Source of the DNA: Termitomyces sp. T153
Taxonomy: Eukaryota; Basidiomycota; Agaricomycetes; Agaricales; Lyophyllaceae
Reading direction: 5' to 3'
Assembly: GCA_018296165.2 (NCBI GenBank)
Contig: JACKQL020000002.1
Span: 992,001-1,056,000, forward strand
DNA: 64,000 bases
The first letter of the stretch is position 1; each line of letters opens with the position of its first letter. Shown piece after piece: positions 1-11,737 of the stretch. The notes beneath the pieces were generated by a model that did no database searches, was not told where the DNA came from, and saw nothing but the letters and a program-made list of their open reading frames with translations. Both the position numbers and the translations under genes were made by a program.

Positions 1-218
1 GACAGACCCCTACAGCTCAAGAAATGAGTGGGTATTTTCAGATTTCCCGCTATGTGGGTATTGTCTGTCATCATCCTGAGCACCTTATAGACTATGCCGT
101 GGTGATCATTATGAGCGTCGTTATCTTTTCCAGCACTTCCTGGGTCTTTTCAGCGCACAAATGGTTCAGAGGACCTATTAGAAACATCAATGAACTGGAA
201 AAAAATAGTTCGCCATAG
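1..218 (+). CDS. Amino-acid permease, C-terminal end (5' partial, two exons)
   Basis: Two exons, 1-27 and 91-218, are joined across an intron at 28-90 that starts GTGGGT and ends TTATAG. The spliced frame reads through TPTAQEMNYAVV, a hydrophobic segment and a tail containing HKWFRGPIRNI, with a TAG stop at 216-218. An Asn-Tyr start to the last transmembrane helix followed by a basic WF.GP tail is typical of the end of fungal APC-superfamily amino-acid/GABA permeases, which are integral plasma-membrane transporters. Reading straight through the intron also gives an open frame, so splicing is inferred from family fit and splice signals. The rest of the gene lies left of the window. CpG is retained here. 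The substrate cannot be told from this fragment. Confidence 0.68.
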   Translation, partial: QTPTAQEMSGYFQISRYVGIVCHHPEHLIDYAVVIIMSVVIFSSTSWVFSAHKWFRGPIRNINELEKNSSP

Positions 219-495
219 AGACGTGCAATCAAACGCGAGCAAGGTCCGTGAAGAATTCTTATCTGACTTCTTGTAGGAAGTAATTTAAAGTTTGTTTCTT
301 TGTAAAAAAAAAACTAATTGAATTGTGGGGAGTCAGATATTATGGTGATGGTTTAAATCATGACAGTATTATACAACACATGCAGATTGTGAAGATTGAG
401 GCAGAAGTGGAGAAGATCTTTGAGTCTAGAAGTAGGAACTGAGAAAGGAAGAAGCTGACTTCTGTAAGAAGAAGAAAACAATCTCATCAACACTC
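219..495. other. Short intergenic stretch, no gene seen
   Basis: AT-rich sequence between the permease stop and the first LTR. CpG dinucleotides are present to about 250 and then nearly vanish. A poly-A run lies near 305. I see no coding or RNA feature. Confidence 0.5.
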
Positions 496-500
496 AATGC

Positions 501-1253
501 TGTCAGGTTCCATTGACTATGGGGGCTCAGCTACACTGGATGAGTTCTTACTAGGTGGATGTGATGTCCTGCACTTATAAACTAGCACTCCAGGATTGGT
601 GTGGACTATGGGGACTTGCAGAGAAAAACCAAGGGAAGTGGTCTGAGCAAGTCTGGAGTGGTCCAGAGAAGTCTAAGATCAAGTATATTAGACATTGGGC
701 TTAGACAGGTGTCAGGAACAGGTTTGTAACATGTATATGGACTGCAGAGTAGGTGGAGGCTTTGTGAGTGATGGGAGCAGAGCTGGAGTTTGATGGGGGC
801 TCAACCAAGACTGATGGGTTCTGGGGCCAAGCATAGGGCAGGGCAAGGTCCAGAGTTGTTGTAAGGAGGTTTGAAGGTTCATAGTGCATGTGCTGAGTTT
901 TTAATGATGTCAGAGATGAAAGGAACTTAGGAATGGTGAAGGAAACAGAGACAGTTGAGATGAGACAAAGGTGAGACAAGATGGAACTGAAAGAAGAAAT
1001 AGATTGGGGACTAAAAATAGAGATGGAGATGAAACAGGAGAGACACAAGACACAGGCAACCAGTTAATGTAATATCAAGACTAGAGTATGGGATGCTATT
1101 CTACAACTTATATACTGATTACTGGGACAGCTCCAGGAATAGTGGGTCTGGTGGTGGGGCTCATTGGGGGAGTTTGAGAGGATGTCAGGGGTAACTCCAG
1201 GGGAGTGGGGTGGCTGGAAACACAGTTGGGGGTTCAGGAAGTGGGTTGTGACA
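501..1253 (-). mobile_element. Solo LTR of the TGTCA...TGACA gypsy family, 5-bp TSD AATGC
   Basis: The 753-bp repeat starts TGTCAGGTTC and ends GGTTGTGACA on the plus strand. It is flanked by AATGC at 496-500 and AATGC at 1254-1258, a 5-bp target-site duplication, so it is a complete solo LTR left by LTR-LTR recombination. On the minus strand it carries a TATATAAG box followed by AGTCTTGATATT, which sets the orientation. It is shorter than the 1144-1191-bp copies elsewhere in the window, so it has internal deletions. It is strongly CpG-depleted. Confidence 0.85.
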
Positions 1254-1258
1254 AATGC

Positions 1259-2940
1259 CAAGCTTCAGATAATATATGCTTTAGGAAAATCAAGGACACA
1301 ATTTAGCTCAAATGCTGTAAGTTGTGCATTGTTCTAGCTGCACTTTCAGTGTCTGGAATATTAATGATACTGTGATGAAAGGAAGTCATCTCTGAAAGAC
1401 TAAAAGAGGAGGAGGGGTAGAGAAGTAGCTTGATGTTTGTATGAATGATTGAGTGGTAAGTATTTCATAGTTTATAGGGGTAGGTAGAAATCTGAATAGG
1501 AGTGGTTGTGGTAGCTGCTGAGGTGAATATACATTGTGATGGAAGGTATTCAAGAGATGCAAGCCTTTGTTGCAATAAATAACTCAAGTTGATTGTGGAT
1601 CCCCTGAGTGCTCAGTCATCCAGTCACCAATAAAAAATCTAACATTTCATCTTGACTATGTATGTTGAGTGATTGAATTCTAAAATTATTAAGTATGATG
1701 ATGCATACTAGTTATTGGCAGTATCAATGAAGTTGCCACAAGTGTTGTAATATATGCATTGAGCAGCCTGTGCTGTGTATCAAGTCAAAAGTTCCTGTTT
1801 GATTGTAGGTAGCTTGAGAATGAGCATGACTAATTGTCTGCCTATCATTCAGCCTGTGGAGTAATGGTTGCATTGGAAAGTTGAACCATCTCATGTGACC
1901 AGCCAGAGAGGTTGCATAAACTACAATAGCAATAGTTTATCAATACTTACTGTCAGTGACCCAGATATGAAATGGCACAGGTAAAGGCCACATACTTGTC
2001 ACAATTCTTCTCCAATTCTTTTGGAGATTATTTCCAGCAATGCCAGACATATCATACATAGATCTCTTAACTCAGATCCTATGTATGTGAAGCCAAAAAA
2101 GTAGCAAAAATCAAACTTGTGAGGATGGTCAAATTTTCCTATTTCATCTACTTTTATCTGTGTATTGCCAGCATGTTATATGTCTAATTTTTCTCAAAAA
2201 AGTTGTCATGTAAGTAAAAGTACATAATCTCTACTGATCTGGCTTAATTTGAACATCTATAATGTGTATAAGAGGGAGAAAGCAAGCTTCAAATAGCAGA
2301 GGGATGAATTGGCATGACAAATATCTAAACTCAGCTTGGTATCCTACCCTGGACTCTTTGCAGACCATGACACAGAGTCCTAAAGCTTGGCAGGGTCACA
2401 TATCCATCATGTTTCATTTCATGTTCAAAACAACCCTTCTATTGAGATGTCTCTGGCATCCTTCTTCAAATGAGAAAAAATACAAAACTTGACACACTCA
2501 TACTTTGTATACTAGAAATGTAAGTTTCTTATTTTCTGAGGAATATGTAGGATATTGATGGAAGCTGAAGTCATCCAAAATCTTGTTTCATATCTGGGTC
2601 ACTAACAGTAATTAGCTTGATGAAAACAATGGGTTGGTTGATTAATCAGCTGCCACTACAGTGATGGATTGTGTAATGTGGGTCAGCTGAAATTGCATGG
2701 TCAACCTCCATTCCTTTGGCCAGTCAATCGACAATTGCTGTCTGGCAGTGTTGTTTTTTTCTGATAAATTTAGTTATGTGCCTTTGTACTATTACATATA
2801 GTCTTCTGACATATTTACACAACATTAGTCAGGATGTCTTATTTTGTGAAAACATGTAAATATAACATCTGTATACAACTGTATTATGTATCATTTGTAG
2901 TCACATTATAACGTAGATACATTGAATCTACTACAAATAG
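1259..2940. other. AT-rich, CpG-depleted intergenic region, nothing recognised
   Basis: Only short chance reading frames. Composition is rich in TG and CA with almost no CG, as in the decayed transposon regions. CpG reappears abruptly at about 2940-3000. No known element could be named. Confidence 0.5.
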
Positions 2941-3144
2941 ATTGATGAGTTCTAGTAGACCTCGGACTTGCCGTGCACTGCAACGGCCCATTCTCGACGG
3001 TTCAACACTTGCATTTGTTTTTACAAACTATCTAATGACGGTACACATTGCTGTGGATGTGAGTTAACTTGACTGCCAAAAAAACTTCTTCTACCTTTCC
3101 ATCGTTTCGGCATTTATTGAACATCGTCCACACGCACGACTTGT

Positions 3145-4373
3145 TTAATGTGAAGCGTTCAGTCTCATATATTGGTGAGTCGTTAATATACTTCTCCTAA
3201 TCGGGGTTAAGGGTTTTGGACACGTCGCACAACACGTGATGCACATTGCCACGATCGGGGCCATCTTTCCCCTGACTCTCATGCGTCCCACAGGTGGCAG
3301 AAGTTTGTGATTTTGGAGCACCGTTGAAATGCTCTGAACAGATTTCGAGGGCTTCAGATCTACCACATATTTGCTTTGCCAGGGCCGCCCTCAAGGTTGC
3401 AAGCTTCAAAGTCACTCTAACTGTTTGACTCACATGGATACTTGACTTGACTCGCACCAAGAACAATACGACATCAATGTGGATGCCAACAGAGACCACG
3501 ACGGTATTATCTTCAAGGTTTATAAGCGATGTGTACTTACAAGGCACCTGTGGAACAGTTGATATGGGGATGCTGGGACATCAGAGATAGCTCTCCTTGC
3601 AGATGGTTAATTCCTGGTCAATCAAGAACTCCACTACAAGAGACACTGGTCTCTTCCGAGTCTCCGACCGTTTGCAGAATGGAATCTCAAAAAAAAATTC
3701 TCCATATCTAGCCCGAACCAAGAGAAGCAGCAGGAAAGTGGCTCGACGGCTTTATGTGACTAACGCTCCGCACGAGGCCCGACGCTTATTTCAAGTCACG
3801 ACAGAAGTTTACCCATCTTGAACTGCAGCAATTTACAAACTTCCGGCCAATGTCTTTGGCTATGTAGTACAAAGATAGGACGGGAGCGAAAGTGCAATGA
3901 TCTATCGACGTCTTTGTCTGCACGTTTTTGTGATACACTGATATCGTCCGAGTACAGGTCTTTGTCTCCCAATTTGAGAGGACTTTCATGCGGAACATTG
4001 CTCGTCAGAAACTCGCAGTGTTGTCCACTATCTTGTGACGTCAGGAAAACGTTCAAACATTCATTTATCGAGCTGTCGTAGCAATTCTCAAGATGCGAAG
4101 TCCAAGGATTAGTTGGTGTATTGCGTTTATACCTTTTCGTTGTCTTTTCCTCCAGATAAGCAAAGGTTTTCCATTCATGAAGTGCGCCCCCCCCTTGCTT
4201 CTTGGATCCATAACCAACTGTCTTCCTTTCGTGGCTTCTGGCACCTCACCCTGATCTGTCATCTCCAGGTCCATCATATTAGCCAGATTGCCACAATACA
4301 GTGGTGTCTCAGCACTGTAAATGAAGTACGTAGGCATCATTCAAGGTTTGACGGGGAGACGTACTCAGGCTGA
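3145..4373 (-). other. CpG-retaining region with several minus-strand reading frames, possible unrecognised gene
   Basis: Minus-strand frames of 116, 86 and 91 codons (3197-3547, 3796-4056, 4065-4340) lie close together and might be exons of one gene, but I could not find a convincing splice path or a recognisable family. Plus-strand frames of similar size overlap them. The base composition is unlike the decayed transposons on either side, which favours host sequence. This could equally be non-coding. Confidence 0.2.
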
Positions 4374-4655
4374 GGAGGAACAAGGAATGATGGACAATTG
4401 TCTGCGAAGGGACCGAGAATGGTTCTCATGAGCTGCGGCAACAAGCTGCGGCTTCAGCTGGTAATGGACAAAGTCGCATCAATTGATGGACTCGGATACC
4501 ACACCCTGCTCGATTGATTTACTGTTTACACGACTAGTAGTTTGCAATGTTGAATATATAATCAAAAAAGAGAGTCCTCGAACGATTGGATGCTTGTAAT
4601 GGTGGATACGTCCATGAATGAACACCCATTCTGTGGTTTATTTCTTGCACATCTG

Positions 4656-4712
4656 GGTTATCTCAAATCACTGTTGTTCAAGAACAGTTTGATCAGTGAT
4701 TGTGAGATAACC
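4656..4712. other. Imperfect palindrome / stem-loop at the 3' end of the HWALF gene
   Basis: The left arm GGTTATCTCAAATCACTG (4656-4673) pairs with 4694-4712 along 18 of 19 positions with one bulged base. The 20-base loop holds a second small inverted repeat (TGTTC AA GAACA). It spans the last codons and the stop of the minus-strand gene, so it could act in the 3' end of that transcript, or it may be a footprint of a short inverted-repeat insertion. Confidence 0.55.
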
Positions 4713-5359
4713 GTCTTTGACAGCGCATTGAACGGCTGCCCGGAGCCAATGCTGACAACCACTGATCGTGACACGTTTGCGGTTTGTCTGTTATGTCATT
4801 CCGAGGGTCATTCACATTGAAAAAAGAACTGAGAACTCACCCTGCTCTGCACACTGACCAACGAGGGCCCTGGAGGAGACACACGCAAGAGAGACCGCTC
4901 TAACGGCGTCTTCGGCTCATGGTCTGAATGAACATAATTTGTCGCAACAACATCAGAGACCATGGATCCATCGGTGACGGTACCAAGGAGGAAGGTACGG
5001 AAACGTTGTTCGGTCGAATCCATAGGCCAGAAACGATGTGCTTCATATACGTAGCCAGCATGAAGGTTTCCGGTGACGTTAATGAAGGTTCCAACAGCAG
5101 TCCTATTGTCCACTTGTCCACTGCCAGTATGAACAAATAGCGCCCAGTGATGATCGAAGAGATGGCCAGGACCCTCGCCATACTTGATGACGAAGAGATT
5201 GAATGGCATTGGAGTATTTGTAGATTTTGATTGAGGGTTGAAGAAGTTGATGTGTGAGTTGACGCTAAGGACGTAGGCAGGAGTACTAGTATTCAGAGAA
5301 TGCAGGTGTAGGCGCAAGGAGATATCTCGGCCGCGATCAGGAATATTGGTAATATGCAT
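4668..5359 (-). CDS. Small two-exon protein with HWALF motif, function unknown
   Basis: Exon 1 is 4841-5359 and exon 2 is 4668-4787, separated by a 53-bp intron (4788-4840) with GTGAGT donor and AACAG acceptor; the join keeps phase 0 and the stop is TGA at 4668-4670. From the first Met this gives 212 residues. A more likely start is Met51 (MPFNLFVIKYGEG), giving about 162 residues, because the family resemblance begins there. Visible features are KYGEG, HHWALFVHTG, a TFINVTGNL strand and a C-terminal CQHWLRAAVQ helix carried by exon 2. The HWALF plus VTGN layout resembles a small family of uncharacterised basidiomycete proteins (possibly DUF6914; from memory). No catalytic residues, signal peptide or membrane segment are evident. 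An imperfect palindrome overlaps the end of exon 2. Confidence 0.55.
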
Positions 5360-5590
5360 CGTGTCCTTCTGGTCATCTCTGTGTGGCCTTCCTGTACTGA
5401 GGCCATGTAGGTAGTTGACCCGTATACTTGCAACATCAGTTCATTGTTTTGACTTTTTACTGATTCTAAATGGTGAAATTACATGTAAGTACTTAAGTAC
5501 TCATAAACAACTGGGCAGATATATCTGATCGCGTCCACATGCTACGGATATTGATGCAAAAATAGAAGTATGACTGCCGGACTAAGACGG

Positions 5591-5747
5591 TGTAGCGGTA
5601 CCGTGACTACGTCACTGTCTCTGACTTACTATCTATTATTAACTTCTCTATTCAGTAAAATTTACTTGATCTATTCCGATACCTTCCGTAGTATAAAAAG
5701 GTATCGGAATCGATGTGGTAGTTAGTTTTGCAATCTTAGGACTTACA
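5591..5747 (+). repeat. 5' LTR of element A with TATA box
   Basis: Begins TGTAGCGGTACC and ends GGACTTACA. A TATAAAAAGG box lies at about 5691. Nearly all differences from the 3' copy at 16149-16305 are transitions, and the CG sites kept here are TG or CA there. Confidence 0.7.
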
Positions 5748-5930
5748 CCAGTTCTATATCGCGAGACTAAGACCTTGTGACCGTACACTGCCGTATCTGG
5801 TGGTCTACCGTTACATATTTTGAACTACTACAAGTCCTATCTTCTACAGTAATATCCCCCACTCCCATACAGCGGATTCTACTCGGTCTGATCAACCGTG
5901 AACGTCCCAAAGTGAGTCGAGAACCTTACT

Positions 5931-6878
5931 ATGCCAGCTTACACTGCTTCTAGATACAACCTCCGTATCCGACCCACTCCCATGCCTAGCACAGGAAGGG
6001 TTCTGAAGACGGAAGACCAGGGGAGCAACACCTTGCGTGCTGCCCCTCCTCACATGCCCGACTCACCAAACCCGGCGGGGCCCCGTGGTGGTCTAGTACA
6101 GGGCTCGGAGGCATCAGAAAAAACAACCGCTCCGGCGGCGAAAGCTTCGTTCTCAGCTCCGGCGGACGAGAGTGACTCTGCCTTGGCAGAGTCCCCCCTT
6201 ACCGATGAAGAGTCAGAAAAGGGGTCCAATCAATTGCCAGAAGCACAAGGGATGGAAGTAGATAATATCGCCAGTAGTAGTGAGAATGGAGATGATTCTA
6301 CTGCTAACATCTATGCGACTCCACGCGTAGATAACGAAAATCACCTGGGAATGGAAAACATGATGGGTGAGGAGCCTCGTCGATGGGCGAGAGCAGAAAA
6401 TACAGACCAGAACGAGGTTAGTCAAATGGGGCTGTCACAGGAACAATCAACGACCATAGAGCAGGCCAGGAATAACATGACCAAAGAACAGCGCAATCTG
6501 GTGGACACGCGAATCAGAAATGTTCAGTTTGGTTCGATGCTAATGGAAAATGATACCCTTGGAACGTCGCGAAACAAGGGGAAAGGCCCGGATCCCCGCA
6601 ACTGGGGGGAGGCAAATCTGTCAGAGGATGAATTAGAGCCAGACGTATGGGAGCAAATACTTGAGGAGTGTGCAAACCGACGAGACAATCCAGCTCTGCC
6701 AGCCCTGGATACTGAAGAGAGCCTGGCGCAAGCCTCCCAGAGTGAGGAGCCAGCTGAGAGGGAATGGGATGGCACAACTCAAGAGCTCCGGGAACAGATC
6801 AGACAAAAGAAAATGTTAGAAAAGGACATCCGAGAGCTACAGCTCGCTCTAAGAAAGAGCAAGAAGAATAAGAAATGA
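5931..6878 (+). CDS. Gag N-terminal polyprotein region of element A
   Basis: An uninterrupted 315-residue frame. The N-terminus has an MPAY...RYNLRIRPTP motif of the kind seen at the start of gag proteins of abundant agaricomycete gypsy elements. A long Ser/Glu/Asp-rich low-complexity middle follows, with two runs of Glu/Asp near residues 60-90 and 225-245. The C-terminus is a Lys/Glu/Leu-rich probable coiled coil ending in a poly-Lys stretch. It would act in assembling the cytoplasmic retrotransposon particle; this is inferred from position and resemblance. It lies 184 bp behind the 5' LTR and ahead of the capsid-like segment, which is in a broken frame. It is the only long intact frame of the element and it sits in the CpG-retaining part. 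Confidence 0.6.
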   Translation: MPAYTASRYNLRIRPTPMPSTGRVLKTEDQGSNTLRAAPPHMPDSPNPAGPRGGLVQGSEASEKTTAPAAKASFSAPADESDSALAESPLTDEESEKGSNQLPEAQGMEVDNIASSSENGDDSTANIYATPRVDNENHLGMENMMGEEPRRWARAENTDQNEVSQMGLSQEQSTTIEQARNNMTKEQRNLVDTRIRNVQFGSMLMENDTLGTSRNKGKGPDPRNWGEANLSEDELEPDVWEQILEECANRRDNPALPALDTEESLAQASQSEEPAEREWDGTTQELREQIRQKKMLEKDIRELQLALRKSKKNKK

Positions 6879-7048
6879 AATAAACAAGTGGGTTCAGAAC
6901 CCCTCTCAGATGAACTTCAAGAAATGATAAGGTAACTCACCAAGCTAGAGGATCGAATAAGGGAGAGGTAAACAAGCCCTCTTCTCAGAAACTTAAACCC
7001 TACAATCAGGTAACTAGAGATAGCGCCCTAGGGCGCGCCTTCGACAGG

Positions 7049-8181
7049 ATGAGAAATGGAGATGACTCTGAACCTTCAGATTCGGACACCTCTGATAGCT
7101 CATCAGAATTGTCAGGTGGATCCAGCAGAGATGAGAGTGAGGAAATGTACTCCTCTTCCAAGAGTGGTGATGACAAGTCATCATCCAGTGAATCGTTGGA
7201 CAGAAGCCCAGGAAGAAATATAAGAGAAAAGCCTTGAGAAAAAGTAAACCTAGTAAATCTAAAAGGAAAAGGGATCAGAAGGCCCCCAAATCCTTGATCA
7301 AACCGATGCCACCAGCAAAATATGGGGGCGCCCCAGACCTACAGGCATTCTTCCAATTCATGACCCACTGTACTTCCTATGTGAAGTACAGATTAGTCCA
7401 GAAGGAATGTTAGGTACTAGTGGTCTCGGAGTTTCTTACTTCTTGTGCTTGGACCTTTGACTCTTGAGAGGTGTCATGTGGCCCAGAAGAGTGGTCCTTG
7501 GAAAGTTTCTTCAAGGAACTGTTTAACGCCTGTTTTCTGATTAATTACCACAATAAACAGCAAAACAAGTTACAGCACTTACGACAAGGAAAGTTAACAG
7601 TGTGCGACTACGTTGGAGAACTTCAGGAGCTATTCACTATTGTAGGGTCCACAAATCAAAAGGAAAAGGTAGTGAAACTGTTCAATGGTTTTGATACTTC
7701 AATTCAGAGGGAACTATACCACTTGGGAATGAACCCCAAAACATCCAAATGGAAAAAGGTAGTGGCTAAGGCTGAGTTCATTGAGATGGCCAAGTCCATT
7801 GACCTGGAGTTTGGAGATGGACCTTTATCACACTCTGGCCCATGTCAGGGATAATCTAAGAGGCATGGCAGATCCCATAATGCCAAGAGGCAAGCAAACT
7901 ACTTGAGCAAGAATAGGCACAGCAGATCCCCTTCAGGATATGGAAAAAAGACCAATAATCTACCTGTGTACTCTGGTAAAGGAGGGACATCACAGCCCTC
8001 TGACCATAGGAAGCCTCAGCTAGAGATGCCTAGATTCAAGAAAATGAGTGAGTGGAAATGCCTAACTAGAGAAAAAGAAGTGGAGTACCATGCCCAAGAT
8101 AAGTGTCTTACCTGCAGCAACACTGGCCATATGTCCTGCAACTGCCTCCAGGGAAAGTTAACATTGTCACCCCAACCCTGA
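7049..8181 (+). pseudogene. Gag capsid and zinc-knuckle region of element A, broken frames
   Basis: Fragments in shifting frames cover an acidic Ser-rich stretch (7049-7237), then a retrotransposon-gag-like capsid segment (about 7308-7854, with PPAKYGGAPDL, a FFQFMTHCTSYV helix and LRQGKLTVCDYVGELQELF), then a zinc knuckle. The knuckle CLTCSNTGHMSCNC near 8104-8145 fits CX2CX4HX4C. In-frame TAG and TGA stops interrupt the capsid (for example near 7412 and 7470). CpG sites fade out between about 7050 and 7620, so the boundary of CpG erosion falls inside this gene. In a working element this protein would package the RNA. Confidence 0.65.
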
Positions 8182-8230
8182 AAAGCCCCCTGGGCTAAAA
8201 TCATACAGTGTTAAGGTTGACCTGCATGAG

Positions 8231-9370
8231 ATGGAGAGGATGCAAGAGGAGGCCCTTGGGGAGACTACTATGGGAGTCTATGTGGGCCTGATTGCCACAA
8301 GTTCAGCAGACAAACCCTTGGATCACCTAATCTTAGAGACAAGGTTGGATAATACTGGTGATGAGGGTAGTAACCACCAACTTCATCAAGTAGACCCCAA
8401 CATAGGGGTGAGTGCTGCTTGGGGGGAGACTAGATACTGATATACAGAAGACAATTACTATGATGCAATAAGGTTGTTGGCTGAACAAGACTATGGGTGG
8501 GACACCTACAAATTTGAAGTAGAGAGCCCCAAAGAAAAAGTTGATCTACTCTGGAAGGTGGAGGTGAAGTGGGGGAGACCACATCAATTAGGGAGTGCCC
8601 CTGTTTGCAAGTTGGAGTTCCTGCTAGAATCTCTTCAACCTTACCTGGGGGACCCATCCAATGCTCTACAGCTAAAGGAACATTGATTTGCCACAGATGA
8701 GATTGCAGGAGGAGATCTATGCCTGTGGAACCAAATCTGGGACCAGGATTTGATGGTCCCATCAGAAGTTGTAGCCAGAGATGGGTTTGCAGTAGGGAGA
8801 TGGTATGCCACAGAGTGTAGCGCCCAAAGTGGAGTACCTGTAATGTGATCATCTTGGTACAGCACTACACTATCCAAGGACACATGGGCCTGGGATGCCA
8901 AGAAGGTTCTTGAGCTGGGCACACCATACCTGGAGGAGGAGAGCCTGCTGTCTCTGACTGGTGGGGAGAGATTTGAGATAATACAGCAGAATACAGGAAG
9001 GTGGGTCATACTAAACTCGCTGCTCCACTTTGCTATGGAGATTGAGGAGCATCATTTGCAGAATCCATTGTTTGACATCTGTAGGTGGTACTTGTTGAGA
9101 GCAGCCAGGATAAACAAAGCTTCAAGGAGAGAGAATTCAAGGGAGGGCATGGGCAGGTTTCCTGGGCTCATAGTGGAGACTAAGAGCATACCAATGTCTG
9201 GAATTGATGAATTGGATGAGACACTCCAGAAGTTGCTACAAAAGATGCTATGACATACCAGTTACAAGGCCAGGCCTCCCCATAAAGACAGAAGTGACAA
9301 TGAGGTTGATATCTGGTTAATGTTAGAGTTGAATGGTCTACAGGTTGAATGGGGAACTTACCCTGCAATC
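8231..9370 (+). pseudogene. Linker region between zinc knuckle and protease of element A
   Basis: Interrupted plus-strand frames (8231-8440, 8474-8686, 9035-9253 and the connecting sequence) translate to a continuous protein-like sequence if single stops are ignored. Segments such as YLLRAARINKASRRE, GMGRFPGL and EVDIWLMLELNG are familiar from the region just before the protease in this agaricomycete gypsy family. No enzymatic motif is visible. Frames are broken by TGA and TAG codons. Confidence 0.5.
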
Positions 9371-11737
9371 CAAAGGAACAATGCCCAGAAATGGAATGTC
9401 AGTAGAGTGGTGCCTAAGCTGCTGGTGATAGTGGTAAGATTGGATGGACACCCGGTGTGCACTGGTGGACTTGGGTTTGCTGAGGGACTTTGTGTCAACT
9501 ACTGCAGTTGAACAACTAAAATTAAGAAAGATTGAGCTATCAGAGCCAGTGCCAGTGCAACTGGTAGTTCAAGGATCTAGATCTAAGATTAACTATGGAG
9601 CTATGGCTTTGTTCCAGTATCAGCAAGTGCTGGAGAATAGATCCTTTGATGTAATAAACTTACAAGGGTATGACATCATATTGGGCACACCTTGGATCTA
9701 CTAACACAAAGTAACCTTTGGCCTCAATCCCTCCCATGTAATGATTGGCAGCACTGCTTCAGTGTCAATGGTGGAAGGCAATGAGGTGGTCCAATTGTTA
9801 TCCTGAGCCATGGGCCTGTATCAAGATAGCCTGGAACAAATCAGAAAAGAGCTCTGTGAGTATGCAGCCCCCTTATGTAAAGCAGCAGGAGACACACCAT
9901 TGCCACTGCTGAGGGCAATAAACCATGATATCCCCTTAGTTGATGATAAGAAGATATATCCCTGGTGGCCATCCTGCTGTCCTGAAGCATTAAAACTGCA
10001 ATGGAATGAGAAAAGGGTGGCTTATATAAAGTCAAGCCACTGGGAGGTAACTGCAGTTGGAAATGCCTCACCAATGATGTTCATGAAGAAGCCAAGCCCA
10101 GATGATGGGCAGCCACATCTATGAATTGTCAGTGATCTGAGAGCACAAAACACCAACACTTACAAGAAATCCTCCCACCTGCCAGACATGGAAGGGATTT
10201 TGAGAAGGGCAGCTTGGGCAAAGTACCAGTCTGTGATTGACAGCCAGAATGCCTATGAGCAAATTAGAGTCAATCCTGACCATGTAATACACACTGCAAT
10301 GACTACACCTGATGGGAACATAGTTAGCCATGTGGTACAGCAGGACAATTGCAATGCACCCATGATATACCAAGCCTTATTGAACTATTTATTTGTGGCT
10401 CATCTTGGACAGTTTATGGATGTCTACCTGGATGATATTGTGGTATACTCTGGTACATTGGAGGACCATGTCAAACATGTCAAAATTGTACTGGATATCC
10501 TGAAGTGTGAGAAGCTTTACCTGAGTGAATGGAAATTGCATTTTCTCTGCTATGAAATGAAAACATTGGGTTGGGTGGTTGACAATCAGGGAATTTGTAT
10601 GGATCCTGATAAGGTGGATGCCTTGGTCAGATGGAAGACACCTACAAATGGGGACTTACTGAGGGGTTTCTTGGGTGCTGCAGGCTACCTGGCAGACAAT
10701 ATCAATTGGGTAAGGGTCCCCATGGGGGTTCTGCATGAGTTGACAGGCAATACAGTACCTTTTCACTGGGAATACATGCACCAGTGAGCATTTGAGGACA
10801 TAAAAAACCTGGCATCCAGGTGCCAGGAGCATCACCAAAAGCCACTGGACTACAAGCCAGGATCACCTCCTATAAACATGGTGACAGATGGGTGTGTTAC
10901 TGGGATAGCTGGGGTCATCAGCCAAGGGAAGGACTGGAGAATGGCAGATGTTGTGGTGTTCTTCTCTGCCAAGCTAAACTCAGGACAGCAGAATTATCCA
11001 GTACATGAGATAGAGATGTTGGCAGGGGTCAAGATGATGTTGTGCCACTGCAATATACTACAGGGGGTAAAGTTCAGGTGGTATACTGATCATAAAGGGT
11101 TGATCCACCTGATAGAACAGAAAAACCTGTCAGGGAGGCAGGCATGATGGATCAAGAAAATATCTGAGTTTGGTTTTGTTGTGATTTACATCCCAGGAGC
11201 AGAAAATATACTCTCCAATGTGTTGTCTTGTCTAATGAGCATCCAGGAACAGTAAGAGCCAGGAGCAAATATACTTATTTTGATGTGATAGATAATGACA
11301 GACTGAGTAAACAGTTGGTCTCAATGCCTGTTTTGGTCAGAATGGAGGGTGAGAGTGTGTCTGTAGGGGAGGAGACACTAGAGGAGGCTGGTGGTAAACC
11401 TGGGACTAGGAAAAAGCAAGTCTATTGTCAGAAGACTGCAGAGCCAGCTGAGTCTGGGAGGGCAGAAACCTCCAAGGAGTTTGCAGCCAGAATGATGCTA
11501 CATTTTGTTCCAAAGGGCCTCATGGAACAAAATAGAGGGTGGAAGGGCAGCCCAGCTACCCACACTGCCCATACAGACCCTCTGACAAGCTCAAACAAGG
11601 AAAATGAGGAAAGACTCACTATCAGACTGCCAGCTCAAAAGAAGTTGTTACCTAATACAGGCATGTTAGCAGAGCAAAACTTAGATGACCAGGGCACAGA
11701 CCCTGTGGAGCAGTTATATAACAAAACACTAGCCTAA
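9371..11737 (+). pseudogene. Protease, reverse transcriptase and RNase H of element A, decayed
   Basis: The protease segment (about 9444-9704) keeps IILGTPWIY but its active-site loop reads DLGLLRDF where DSGS/T would be expected. RT follows: the N-terminal fragment at 9810-10124, then 10188-10787 after a TGA. It has the palm motif YLDDIVVYS near 10420-10450 and a thumb-like DLLRGFLGAAGYL region. RNase H (about 10820-11220) keeps TDGC, HEIEMLAG and TDHKGL. A charged tether (11228-11737) leads to integrase. Together these would copy the element's RNA into DNA. Several stops fit CGA-to-TGA change. The order PR-RT-RH-IN marks Ty3/gypsy rather than copia. Confidence 0.8.

Noticed and set aside
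701..1261. Reading frames within the first LTR
   Set aside because: They lie entirely inside a solo LTR with defined ends and TSD; there is no coding evidence.
2262..2492. 76-codon plus-strand frame in the left intergenic region
   Set aside because: Short, in CpG-depleted AT-rich DNA, with no recognisable motif or splice context.
5741..5790. GACTAAGAC occurs just before and just after the 5' LTR of element A and could be a TSD
   Set aside because: The downstream copy is not adjacent to any LTR end consistent with the 3' copy, so it is not a valid TSD.
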